This document shows, one piece after another, positions 36,515 to 48,500 of a DNA stretch of 64,000 nucleotides. Both the position numbers and the translations under genes were made by a program. The notes under the pieces are model-generated. The model worked only from the letters and a program-made list of their open reading frames with translations. It made no database searches and was not told the origin of the DNA. Where the stretch lies: NCBI RefSeq assembly GCF_015832195.1, contig NC_052032.1, positions 2,610,618-2,674,617 on the forward strand. Reading direction: 5' to 3'. Origin of the DNA: Motacilla alba alba. Lineage: Eukaryota > Chordata > Aves > Passeriformes > Motacillidae. Within the stretch, counting starts at the first letter, position 1. Every line of letters begins with the position of its first letter.

Positions 36515-37370
36515 TGCTGGGAGGAGGGAGCAGTGTCCTGGCAGTGCTGGGAGTCAAGTCTGAGCTTCAGGTGGAATGTACAGCTCTTAGCCATACCTTA
36601 CCTGTCCTCCTTGTCCATGTGTTAAATTATTTCAGTGAGCTCTTGGAGTTCTCTTAGTTTCTCTTTTGACACGGATTCAGAGCTTATTGGAACATGAAGT
36701 TGGCATGTCTCAGATGTGTGCTAAGTTATCAAATAGCTATTCCAGCTGGCACAGGAATGCTCCCTTGCCATGGTGATAGTATGCAGTGAGAGGCTTCCCT
36801 CTGTGAAATAGGAAGGGAGAGAGCTGCTGGCCTGTGTCAGTAATTGTTAAAGCTGTGTACCTGTATCCCTGTTGACCAAACTGCATTTCTCAGTGTGTTG
36901 TTAAACCTCTGCACAGGGTTTAAACCCTGTAAGAAGAATTCTCTGGCTGTGCAAGTCCTGGCTGATCATTTTCAGGTGCTTGAGTTTCTCTGTATCGAAT
37001 CCTCTGTATATTCTGCTGTTAGCTTGAGGTACAAGTCTGGCACTATGACACCTGAAAGTAAAAACACTTCGCTCCAAAGCCTCTGCTCAGTCTGGTTCTT
37101 CCTGCTGGCTTGTTCTGGGAATGCTGGCAGGTCTCGCTGGGCACCTTGGAAGTCTGGACTCTGCAGAGTGACCATCAAGTATTGATAAAAGAAAGTTTAA
37201 GAGAGACAGCCAATATCTGAAGGTCACAGCAGGTAAGTTAAAACCCATTATAGAGCTCCTCCTCTTGGCTCCAGTCTGATGCTTTACCTGCCAGATCATT
37301 CTGAAAACCTTCAGGAACAAATGTTCTTGTGACCATTAGGGGAAATAAAATGGTGCCAGTTCATTGGAAT
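36515..37370 (+). terminator. ATP6V1G1: ATP6V1G1 3' UTR with poly(A) signal
   Basis: The first clear AATAAA after the stop is at 37344-37349 (GGGGAAATAAAATGG), implying a 3' UTR of ~0.85 kb. Upstream alternatives are only weak variants. The exact cleavage site is not determined. Confidence 0.6.
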
Positions 37371-38864
37371 AGTTTGATAGCCAGGTGCTGCACAGTAATT
37401 ACCCTTCCTTGGGTCCAGTGCTGGTCACTGCGTGTTTATACCAAGGTCGTCCTGAATCCTGCAGCATCCTGTGCCTGGGAACAGTGGGGAAGAAGAGTTC
37501 TGTGGTTGTCTGCCTCACTTTCTGGCTCTTTAATCAAAGATACAAATAATCGAGAGGTTTCATGTTTCAGTGGTTTCTTTTACCAGCAGAATATTGAATG
37601 CAGCTTTGCTTTTTTGTTGAGTTCAAATTCCAGGCTTTTTATGGAAAAGGGACCTCAGCACGTCTCTGATCTGGCCCAGGAATTGTGCAGTTTGGGATCT
37701 TTGCAAGGAACCTCATGGATGCTGTTCTGTTCCTCAGACAGAACATCTTGATTTCCACAGCTCCTCAGTGAGGCATTGGAAAGCCTCTTGGACCTCTGGA
37801 ATTGTGATAGGGAGGGAAAAAAGCAGGATGGATGTGGATGTGAGTCCTGCAGGCAGGAGCAGACAGCTCTGGGGTCTCCTCTTGTCATATTTTATGGTAG
37901 TGCACTGAACTCCTGGAAAGATCTCTTCAGGAATTGAAGCTATTAAACAGGTTGTAAAATTGAAACAAAAGCTTCTTGCAAAGTCAAATGTGCCTGGGGG
38001 AGAAGCCAGGTGGCTACAAGAGAACAGGATCAAAGCAGTTTTAATCCGTGTGCTGTAATGTGGCAAGGTGTTATGGCCTCATAAAAGGTTGCAGCCGTGG
38101 TAATTTCACTCTGTCCTTTGGAGATGAGGCATTTCTCCCTGTTGAGAGCAGGTGCTCAGGCTCCAGCAGGTCACTTCTCCAAGCCCTCCTTGCTCCAGGC
38201 TGTAATTAGCAATTTCATTCCCTCTCTTATCAGTGACAGACTGAGACTCTGTCCAGAACAAATGAAGTGCGTGCTCCACTTTCTCATATTGGTTCGTAAG
38301 TTTCCCTTGGTTAATGAGGACTTTTTTCCTCCTTTAGAACAGAAGTAGGAGAAAAAGGGGAAAAATCCTTCATGATTATATCTCCTTGGCAAATGTGCTG
38401 TGAAGAAGATCCCTTTAGAACATGCAGAAGTGTTAATGTCTCACAAGAATAATAATTTTCTGTAATACTTCCCTGAAACTCAACTGTTGAGAGTGACTCC
38501 AACTTTGTACTGGAGGAAGCATTTCCAATTACTGCTCTCCGGGAAGGCTGCCTTGGTTTGTGCAGTGCAGAGATTTTATTTCCAGTTGAGATTCTTTCAT
38601 CTTGCCCTGTGGTGCTCTGGGAAAGGGAGCTGTGTGTGCCTAAGCCAGGCTGTGCCAGGGAAATGCTCTGCAGGGAACAGTCTCGACACAGGTATGGAGT
38701 GGGACACGCTGCTTCTTGCCCCTAAAATCTGACTTTTGGGGCATTTGCAGGAGGTTTGAGGAGTGGGAGTGAAGCCCACAGCAGCTGTTAGAACAAATCT
38801 GTGTCTGAATTCTTCCCGCTGCTCCTCTACCCAGAGAAGTGTGGCTGCTCCATCCCTGAACTGT

Positions 38865-38998
38865 GCAGGGCAGGGCTGGACGGGGCTTGGAGCAGCCTGG
38901 GATAGTGGGAGGAGTCCCTGCAGGCAGAGAGAAGGGAGGGTGATCTCTGGAGGTTCCTTCCAACCCAAACCACTCTGGGAGTCTGTGACAGTCCACCA
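38865..38998 (+). mobile_element. CR1 LINE 3' fragment
   Basis: GGGCTGGACGGGGCTTGGAG, GGGATAGTGGGAGGAGTCCC and AGGTTCCTTCCAACCCAAAC mark a diverged CR1 terminal block. Confidence 0.87.
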
Positions 38999-39144
38999 GG
39001 ATTGAGCCACAGCCTGCTCATGTACCACAGAAAGAGCAGAAGCTGCTTTGGGCCACACACCAATGAGATTCCCTTGATTTGGGCTCCCATCCCTGGAAAT
39101 AGCACCTGGCTCCTGCTCCTGGGGGCACCTTGGGCACTGCAGTG

Positions 39145-39585
39145 TGAGAGAGTGTCCAAAGGAGGGGCACAGGGATGGGGAAGGGTCTGGAGGGGCCCGT
39201 GAGGAGCAGCTGAGGGCTCTGGGATTGTCCAGCTGGAGCAGAGTGAGGGCAGAGCTCCCCGGGGCTGCAGCTCCTCCCGAGGGGCAGCTCCCATCTCTGC
39301 TCTGGGACAGGGACAGGAGCCAGGGAACGGCTGGGGCTGGGCCAGGGCAGCTCAGGCTGGAGCTCAGGGCAAGGTTCTTCCCCCAGAGGGTGCTGGCACT
39401 GCCCAGGCTCCCCAGGGAATGGGCACGGCCCCGAGGCTGCCAGAGCTCCAGGAGCCTTTGGCCAGCGCTGCCAGGGATGCCCAGGGTGGGGTTGCTGGGG
39501 GGTCTGGGCAGGGCAGGGGCTGGGCTGGGTGATCCTGGTGGGTCCCTTCCAGCTCAGGATATTCTGTGATCTTATGATCCTGTGA
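39145..39585 (+). mobile_element. CR1-like LINE 3' end, distinct subfamily
   Basis: A longer copy with different internal sequence (GAGCAGCTGAGGGCTCTGGG, GAGGGCAGAGCTCCCCGGGG, AAGGTTCTTCCCCCAGAGGG). It ends with GGGTCCCTTCCAGCTCAGGA TATTCTGTGATCTTATGATC, the CR1-type tail. It shows that more than one CR1 lineage was active. Confidence 0.85.
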
Positions 39586-41751
39586 AATGAAGGAAATCCC
39601 CTCTAACCCCAGATCTGGAGTGCAGAGAGCTCTCATTATGGGGGCAGCAACTCTGGCTGGCAGTGCTTTAGCAGGGGCTGCCCTGCAGCTGGATTTGGGG
39701 ACTTTCAGCAGCAGGGGAGGACCCTACATTTTCCAGCTGCTGGAGGTCCAGGAGTCCTTCCCCTCTCTGCCTGTAGCTGCCAGGCTGGCTGTGCTGGATG
39801 GCAACTTCAGGGTATTCCAGGGGCAAATACACATTTGGCAGCCTTAAATTCCTCATTCTTCTGCTTTTGTGAGGTCAGTGCACAGTTCCTGATGATCTTT
39901 ATTAAATCTGGAGCTGTTTTAATGGCAGATCCAGCCCAGTGAGCTGCTGGCAGTCCCTCTGTCCCTTTCCTGCCATCCCCAGCTTTGGGCTCCTGCTGTT
40001 TTCTCCCACCCTGGAGCCCAGCTGACCCCAGAGCAGGCAGAATTTGGTAGCCCTGCAGAAAATGCAGCAGTTCCTGGCCTGTGGGGCAGCTCGTGGGAGG
40101 GAGGTGTGAGCAGCAGGATGGGGTATCCCAGGTGCTGTCCTGCTGTTGTGGGGCAGGACCACCCTGCAGTGTCCCCTGGAGGTGACAGATGACTGTGTAA
40201 ACATAATGCAGCTCCTCTCCCTTCTCTCTGCCCGCATTAAACCTGCTCTGTTTTCCCTCTTTGTCCCTGTTTTCCTCCTCTGGAATCTCTTTCCCCTTTC
40301 TCTCTCTTCACTAGTTCTTGCATTAATGCATAATGGGAGAGAAAAGGCAAGAACCTGCTGATCCCAGCTGAGGTCTTGGCTTTAAAGTCTTAAAGAAAAT
40401 ACTATCAAGAACCCTCCAGATCAATGTTCTGCTGAAAAAGTTTCCCAACCTAATCCAAGGAAGGAGCACAGTGTAATGTTTCTTTGAGGTTGAAAGGAGA
40501 AAGTGCTAATTTCATGCAGAAAAGACTGTATCTTGGACTAGCATAGGAATAGAAAATAAATTGGTATTAAATTACATTCATCTGCCTCAAAATAATCTAA
40601 TAAAGCATCTTCTGGATCAATAGCTGAATCATTATCCCAGGCACATAGCGAGCTTTGCCTCTTTTAATTTGAGATTCAAGAAAAGAGGTTTTTGCATTAC
40701 CATAGTAAAAAGAATAATACTTTAAATCTTCATAAGAAAAAGGCAGAAGTAGGAAAAAAAAAGATAAGAACCACACTCAGTGCCTTAAGCAAGTGTCATT
40801 CTTCATTTGAATCTTGTAATTTATGGGTAATGTGAAATAAATTTTTATATTTAATGACTGTCAATCTGTCAGCTTTGCTGACAAAAAAATCCAACAACGC
40901 AGAGAGAAAGGACTTTGTGTGCAGGAAGGGAGGAAAAGGGCAAGACAAGGCTTTCAACAACTTTGTTCTCCTAATTAAGGCTCGCTAGGGAAAAAAATAG
41001 GAAAGAGATGGCACAGTTCTCCCCGGAAAATGCAGTTTCATCAAAAGAAAATGAGATGTGCCAGTGTTGGCTGCAGTGTGCACAGTCCAAACAAGGCTGA
41101 CGTGGGCAGAAACTGCAACCACATGCAGATTGTGGTCAAAAAAGCTGGAATCACAGGGGTGTGGATTCCAAATACTGCAAAGCAGCTCAGTTTATCAAAG
41201 CAGGGAGTAAATACAGAGAGAACATGGTCAGAATAGGCAGAAGCAGACTAAATGTGTGTGTCTGGTTATTTAAAGCATTGAGACTTCAAATAGGTGCTGA
41301 AGAGTGACCTCAGAAATGACATAAAGTATGTGATGAAGGGTGAGATTATTTCTGGGGCTGGGAGGGGTGGGTGGGCACTGTCAGCCTGGGACAGTCCTCA
41401 AACTTGTGTCTTGAAAAAGCAGATTTTTTTCATTTCCCTGCAATCAGTCTCCCTGGAATGTATTCATTAATGCAGCAGGTGGAACAGGGAGTACAATGTA
41501 AGTCCAGGGCACCAAGCTGGGAAGAGATACAAACAGTACAGAGCACTGAATCACAATTCCAAATGATCTTGATAAGTGGGAGAAATGATCTGAAACCAAT
41601 AGCCTGAGCCTCCCTGCAGGGAGGAGTAACTGAGAAAGGTGCAATCAAATACATCAGCTTGGAGCAATCCTGAGCAGCTGCCAGCGCTGCTGGAATTTGG
41701 GAAAACGGGGTGGGAGGACCCCCCCAGAAGCAGCAGATGTGGTAAAGGGAG

Positions 41752-41856
41752 GGCAAGGCCAGGTTGGACAGGGCTGGGAGCAGCCTGGGCTGGTGGAAGG
41801 GTGGAATCAGATGGGGTTTAAGGTCCTTCCAACCCAAACCATCCCGGCATTCCAGC
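41752..41856 (+). mobile_element. CR1 LINE 3' fragment
   Basis: AAGGCCAGGTTGGACAGGGC, TGGGAGCAGCCTGGGCTGGT and TTTAAGGTCCTTCCAACCCA reproduce the terminal CR1 block, short and moderately diverged. Confidence 0.87.
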
Positions 41857-44639
41857 CTCTGGTGATCCCAACACTCCTCTCAAACGAGCAGGAGTTTGCT
41901 GCTGGAGGGGCTGATGCCGAGACCTTTTGTATCTTGCCAAACAAGAGGGGCACAGGGGCTGTGCTGCAGCTCATTATCCACGCTGCTTTCAGCTTACTGT
42001 CCCACAGGGATTCGCCTGGAGCGTTTTCCTGCAGAGAGCTGGCAGTGCTCGTGGCTTCTCGTGTTCCCTGTCAGCATCTCTGCGTGGGTGAGGAGCTCAC
42101 AAAGCCAAAACTTTTGATGAGGAGCGTTTGCAAAAGAACACAAAGCTTCCCATGGCCCTGTCTTGGGTGGGGATTGGAGCTGGGCCTTGAGCTGGTGACA
42201 GATTTATGGGATTTTTCCCAGTGCCTGCATGGTGTTGCTAGTTTCTAGTGGAACAGGATCCCATGAGGGTGAGTGGCTTTGGAGTTGTTCCTGTTGCCTG
42301 TGGAGCCACGTGATAGGATGAACTCCCAGCTCTGGAGCAGGCAGGGCTGCAGAACCCATCCCTCCAGAAGAGCAGCCTTTGCTCCAGGAAGTGCACACAG
42401 ACACTGCAAGAGCTGAATTTTCCTTTTCTTTCAACCATCCACCCCTGGATTTGCTTTGTTCCAACCCTCCATGGATCCTGCAGCTTTTGGGCAGCTCTGA
42501 CACCACGATTTCCAGGCTAAGGAGTTTGGTTTTCATGGTGTCTCAGCATTGTCAGGCAAGCAACTCCAGCATGTGCAGCGCTCTGGAGGATCCACCTGAC
42601 TGTGCCTGAGCCTCCTGCTTTTCTTCTGGAGCTGCTGGAGGGAAAACTTGCTCCACATCAGCACAGCCTGGCTTGGGGAGGGCTACAACTCCTGCTTGCC
42701 TGTCATCCCTGTTCCCGAGTGCTTTCCATGACCTCTTGTCAGCCTTGAGATCTGTGTTTGCCTCTTCTGATGTCTCCAGCCCTGCAACACTCACAGGAAC
42801 TGATGTGGTGCAACCGTGGGATTTGCAGTTCCTGAATCCTGCCTGGCTGACCCAAGAGGAGGAGGAGGAGGAGGGAGGGGAGAGCCTCCTGTCTGTGCCA
42901 CTCTTCAGCTCCTCACATCCTCGGGTTCCAGCTCCAGCTCTGGACCCCCACCCTGCTGAAGGTGAGGAGGAGAATCTCCCCTGGCTGTGCCTTCGGCGTG
43001 GGAACGCTTCTGAGGAACTACAGAGGGTTAAACCCGCATTTCTGAAGGCAGCCCGGGGCAGAGTCACATGCACCAGGGAGATTTTGCAAGTCCTTGTTTG
43101 CAGCTCAGGGTGAGGAGGGGAGGCAGGGGCACAGGCCTGGGTAATCCCTGCTCCCAGGGGACACAGGGACCTCATCCAGCACAGGCTGGCCCCTTCCTGC
43201 TTGGGGGTGGCACAGTGTGGCACCTGTGCAGTGCAGAGTGGGACAGTGGCATGTAAAGGACAGGCAGGAGGAGGAGGAGGCTGAGCTGCATTCCCAGCAC
43301 CGGGAGTGAGCTGGAGCAGGTAAGGCTCTGCTGGCTGCTCTGGGAATGAGGCAGAAGGACCTGCTGGGTGTTCCTCTGCTGTTTAGTGAGGGCTTGGAGG
43401 TGTCCAAGAAAGAAGGAAGTCAATTGACCAGAGGGATGTTAGCATTGCATAAAGAAAAAGAAGAAATGTAGAGAACACAGAGCTTGGGAGTGCAGGAGAG
43501 GAGAGGCTGCTGCTCGAGGTGCCTCGGGAGGGATCAGAGGGAGGTTTGGGGGGACCCAAATCCCCAGATGGGCAGTTCTGCAGGGAAAGGCAATGGAGCC
43601 AAACTGTGCTGCACTGAGAGGCAAAAGCAAAGCTGCTTTGGCTGAGGAGCTCCCAGCATTTGGGGAAGGATGCTTCCCTCTTGGGGATGGCTGAGCTGCT
43701 GCACACTCACTGTCACCTCATGGGGACTGTCCTCCAGAGGCCCCAAATTCTCATCATCTGAGCCAGAGAGCCTTGATTCATCTCCAAATAGATGTGCCAG
43801 CAGCAGCAACAGGGTGGTTGGTTCTAATCAGGTTTTTCTTCAGTTTTTAATTAGTTTCTTTCTTTTGTTTCCTCTGTTTTTTCACTCTTTGCTTCTGTCT
43901 TCTGTGGGCTTTTCTGTCTTGATTTTACACTCCCTTCTGTTGGATGGCAAAAGAAGGAAAGGAGTGAGAAAACCCAGTCTGAATGCACCTTTTGGTGCTG
44001 AATGTGCCCTGTGACACGTGGTGCCCGTGATCCTCACGGCAGAGCTGTGCCCAGGGGAAGCTCTCCTCACCTGTGCAGGGGAAGAGCAGGTGCTGTGCCC
44101 ATCCTGTGTGCACACACTCCCTGCTTTGATCCTTTAAGTTTTAAGTGATCCTTTAAGTTCAGATCCCTTAAGATCCTTGAGGATCCTTTAAGTTTCAGCT
44201 TTTTTAAGGGAGTTTTCAGCCCTTTCATGTTTTTTCCCCCTATGATCAGAAAAAAAATTTCATGTTGTTTCTTTTGCCTCTGTTTCCTTTGCGACATTCT
44301 TCAACCAGCGACTGTCCTGGCTTTGTGCAAGGGGTTAAATACAGCCACAACCATCAGAAAAAAAGTCACAAAAAATCCCCTTTGGAAGGAGAGTGGGTGA
44401 GATCTGTGAGGGATCCTCCCACCAGGAGACAGTAACAGGCTCCTGGTTTGAGCAGAGGTTAAAAAATAAGGGGTGGTTTTGGAGAGCTGGAGTGGAAGGT
44501 AATTGAAAAGTAAACTCCAAAAATCTTCCAAGCGTTTAACAGCTGCCCACAGGTGCTGGCAGGAGGTTAGAGAGCTGTGTCAGCAGGGAAAAAACACCTG
44601 GAAAACCTTGGGCACTGTGCCTGCAGGGAGAACTTCCCT

Positions 44640-44757
44640 GAGGAGAGGGGAGGGGAAAGGAAAAGAGAGGGGAAAGGAAAGCAGAGGAGAGGAGAGAAGA
44701 GAAAGGAGAAAGGAAGGGAAAGCAGAGGAGAGGGGAAGGGAAAGCAGAGACCCTCAA
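44640..44757. repeat. Polypurine (GGGGAAAGG/GGAGA) tract, ~115 bp
   Basis: Almost uninterrupted purines on + (units such as GAGGGGAGGGGAAAGG and AAAGCAGAGGAGAGG). Such polypurine runs can form triplex (H-DNA) and often stall polymerases. It lies ~0.5 kb upstream of the first recognised TMEM268 exon. Confidence 0.85.
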
Positions 44758-45201
44758 AGGCTTCACTGTGGCTGGGTGGGAGCTCCTGCTTGACTCTGCC
44801 TTCAGCAGATGCATTTTTCTGCCTCATCTGCATTTCTCCCAGCGTGTCATAAGGATCTGTCCCGGTGTCACTGAGCAGGAGTGACACTTCCAGGGAGGGG
44901 CATTTCCACCAGCTCCAGGTTCTTCTGAAGGTGATGGCAAAGAGGCTTGGCAAGGAGAAACCCTGACTGTTCCTTGCTAATTGCTTGCAAAATGTCAATG
45001 CTGATGGATGTCAGGATAATTTAAGGAATATTTAAGGATAACTTTTCCACCTCTCAACAAAAACCAAACATAAAAATGAGTCTATGGGTGAGCTCACACT
45101 GACCAACACCAGGTGCTGACATCCCCTGGGAGCAGAGTCTCTGTTGTTATCCTTTATTTGCTGTCTCTGCAAGATTTGGGATGTTCTTCTTCTCTTTTCA
45201 G

Positions 45202-45410
45202 GGCTAAAAATTGCCTGGTGGCTCTTGGGAAGCAGGATGCCCAGGAAGGCAGCAGTGGGAGTGAGGGTTTCACAGCCTGCTCCCCACTCAGCTGCTGTGG
45301 GGCTGGTTGGTGTTTCCCAGCAGGGAGAGACAGAAATGCTGAATTAGAGAGAGAAATGCCGAATTTCTGACCAGAAAACACAGAATCCTTCAAGGAGACA
45401 CACCTTCAGC
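45202..45410 (+). other. TMEM268: TMEM268 5' UTR part of the first coding exon, with two uORFs
   Basis: A strong acceptor (TTCTTCTTCTCTTTTCAG, AG at 45200-45201) suggests this exon begins at 45202 and that an upstream non-coding exon exists. Two upstream ORFs precede the main ATG: one of 36 codons (ATG 45237, TAG 45345-45347), in the main frame, and a tiny MPNF-stop (45356-45370) in another frame. The in-frame TAG makes 45411 the first usable ATG for the main frame. The exon start is inference from the acceptor alone. Confidence 0.55.
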
Positions 45411-45510
45411 ATGGCCCAGAAAAGCCAGACTGGTGGAACTGAGAAAAATGGGTCCTCCCTCCTGCACAGCAAGAGTGATTTCAAGGAAGGAGCCCTGCAG
45501 TGGGTGACAG
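45411..45510 (+). CDS. TMEM268: TMEM268 coding exon 1
   Basis: 100 nt: 33 codons plus one base, ending GTGACAG|GTAAGG. The N terminus (MAQKSQTGGTEKNGSS...) is the least conserved part relative to my memory of the human protein. Confidence 0.85.
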
Positions 45511-48500
45511 GTAAGGGAGCAGCTCATTGCTAATGGGAGAGGCAGATCTGAGCTCACTGTCCTTAAAATAACCACTGACAGATTTTACCAGAGATGCTCT
45601 TTAACAACAGCTCACTTGTGAAGGTACCAAAACACTGTGAATGTTTCAGCAGTTTGGGAAGGGGATGGAGATGCTTTGGGGGAGGTTTTTTGTGCCTGAT
45701 ATGCAGGAATGAATGAATCAACCTATTGAAAAGCAGCCCCTGCAAGGCCTCTCCTCTTGGCCTTTGAAGCTGAGAAATCTTTGGGAAACTTGACGTGTGC
45801 TGAGGGCAGCAGGGCAGGGGGATTGTGCCCCCGTGCCCTGTGCTCAGGTGAGACCCCAGCTGCAGAGCTGCCCCAGCCCTGGCCCAGCACAGGGAGCAGC
45901 TGGAGCTGCTGCAGAGATCCAGAGGAGGCTCCAGGGGCATCAGAGGGATGGAGCAGCTCTGCTGGGAGGAGAGGCTGGCACAGCTGGGATTGCTCACCTG
46001 GAGAGGAGAAGCTTTGGGGGGACCTCAGAGTGGCCTTGCAGGGCCTGAAGGAGCTATGAGGGAAGATGGAGAGAAACTGTCCAAGGGCCTGGAGTGCCAG
46101 GACAAGAGGGAATGGCTTCAAACTGAAAGAGAGTGGGTTTAGATTGGAGATTAGGATGGAATTCTCCCCTGGCAGGGTGGGCAGGCCCTGGCACAGGGTG
46201 CCCAGAGCAGCTGTGGCTGCCCCTGGATCTCTGGAAGCATCCAAGACCAGGCTGGACAGGGTTTGGAGCCCTCTGGCAGAGCCATGGATGGCTGGTCACT
46301 CACATCCCCACACACCCTCCAGCAGGGCCCCATTTTTGCTCTAAGTGTCCCCAGGAGCAGCCCAGGGACAGCTGGCTGAGCCTGGAGCTGCAAAGGGGAA
46401 GGAAATTTGGGTGAAACCTTTCAGTGAAGCAGGATCTCAGCTGAACCAGCCACTTCCTTAGGCCCAAACTCTTCCTCTCTCTGTAGCATAGTCCTGTGTA
46501 AGCTCTAGGTGGGTGCCAGATAGGCTGCCTGGAGATCACAGCTCTTCTGTGCTGCTCCTCAAATCTAGGACAGGCTGTCCTCACACTTTTTAGGCTCCTG
46601 ACTGGAGTGTCTGGGATGCATCTGTGATCCTGCCCCGAGCTGACACTGGAAGAGCCTTGAGCAGAGCCACGCTGCAGCCACGCTGCTGGAGGATCTGGGG
46701 CTGCTCCAGGGCAGCCCTGCCACATTCCCAAGAACGGGATTGCTGGAAAGCACTTGAATTCATTGCTCAAGTTGGTGTTTATGGTGGATGGGCAATGGGG
46801 GGTTCTGCAAGAGGGAAGAGAGCCTCAGCATCACCGAGCAGCCTGAGCCCATTGTCCCTCCATGTGGTGGTGAAACAGCAGGCCAAAGGCCTACAGGCCA
46901 AATCCTGACTTGACCAACAGAAGCCATGAGAAAGCCAAAACTGGTTTTTCTACCGCTCCAGGGGCTTCCAGATTGCCATGGCCCTGGTGAGGGCACCACA
47001 GGCTGCCCAGCCTGGCACTCGGTTCTTGTGCCCAGGGAGGGAGTGGAGCACAAATCCTGGTTCTAACACATTCCTGGTGGGTTCTCTTGGCAATTCCAGC
47101 TCACAAAGCAACTTGCTTTCCCTGAGAAAGAGCTCTAAGACTGTGGTTTGAGTCAGGATTTGGTTTGTAGGCCTTTGGCCTGCTGTTTTACCTCTGCACT
47201 TCCAATCAGGGGCTGCTGGGGCAGCACATGGTTGTGCTGCAGATCAGAGCATCTGTTATCTCCTCTTATCTCTGGCTGCTCACTCCTGGGATGTTCTGGG
47301 GGTATCCTCCCTTTCTGCAGTCTGTTTCCTTCCAGGAGTCTCAGGTTGCTTCCAGAGCTCCTTAGCAATGGCCAAGGAGGGGATTCTGGATCAGTTTAGG
47401 ACAGGGTGGTTTGTGTTCTCAGCCTCCCCTTTGCCAGGTGCTGCCTGGCTGTGGGATAATCCCCCCCCAGTGCTGTGCTCATGGCTCTTTCGGGCTCTTG
47501 CAGAACCCCCCCAAGGCCGGGTGCTGCTGGTGCTCAGCATGGACAACACCTGCCCCACCTCCTCCTTCGACATGGACCTTTGTGCTGACAAACTGCAGTC
47601 CCTCGGGGTCCAGGTGAGCTCCCCTGGGAGTTAATTCCAGCTGGATTTGCATAATTTGCATTTACACCCACAGCCCAGATGGCTTTGGGGTTTTTTTTAT
47701 GGTTTGAGAGTTACTTGTTTCAGTCCAACTTCAGTCTATTCCCCGTGGGCTGGAAGTCAACTGGGATGAACTTGGCTTAAATCTCTGTGAAGAAACTCTT
47801 TGAAGATAGCTGGGAGTGAATTTTGCTTAAAATTCACTCTGATAGGGCAGAGCATCCCTGGGACATCTGCCTTGTCTTGTCCTTCATCACAAAAAGGCGT
47901 TTTCTTCCCTTGTGACTGTCCCTGCCCTTCCCAGGCAGGTTTTGCTCACTGCAGCTGAGGCAGGAACACAAGTTTTGGGTCTGTGGCAGCTCTGTGGGTG
48001 AGATTGGAGGTGCTCCCTGTGGGAGGAGGCTCTGGGACACACATTTGGGTTGCAGTGCCCCATGAGGAGTAGTAGAAAAATGTGAGAAATGAATTTGTAG
48101 AAAATGTACACACAAAATTTATACACACTATATAAACCTTCTATCAAAATTTCAAAAATTTCTATTAATTCATTTCTCACAGCGAAACAGCAGGCCAAAG
48201 GCCTACAAACCAATCCTGACTCAAGCCAACAAGCCATGCCAAGCTGACAAGCCATGACAGCTCTTGGTTAGAACAGAGTCCTGCAGCAGTGAAAAACAAC
48301 TTATTTTTCCTGAGAAAGAGCTCTAGGACTGTGGAAAACAGCCTGTTTCCCTGAGAGAGAACTCTAGGGCTGTGGTAAACATTAGCCACCTGAATAAATG
48401 GTTTTTATACTGTTAGATAGAAAAATGAAACTATCTCTCACAAAGAACTTATCCTGCAGGTACACACTGCGGGTTTGAGTGACCATTCCATGCAGAATAA

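Larger units (their letters stand above)
37371..45201. other. Intergenic region between ATP6V1G1 and TMEM268 coding exons
   Basis: About 7.8 kb with CR1 fragments near 38.9, 39.2 and 41.75 kb, an AT-rich repeat-poor tract at 40.38-41.3 kb and a polypurine tract at 44.64 kb. The TMEM268 promoter and non-coding first exon should lie here, but no CpG island is visible. Overlapping open frames at 42.55-43.22 kb (minus, 223 codons) and 42.67-43.11 kb (plus, 146 codons) lack recognisable domains and splice support. Confidence 0.6.
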
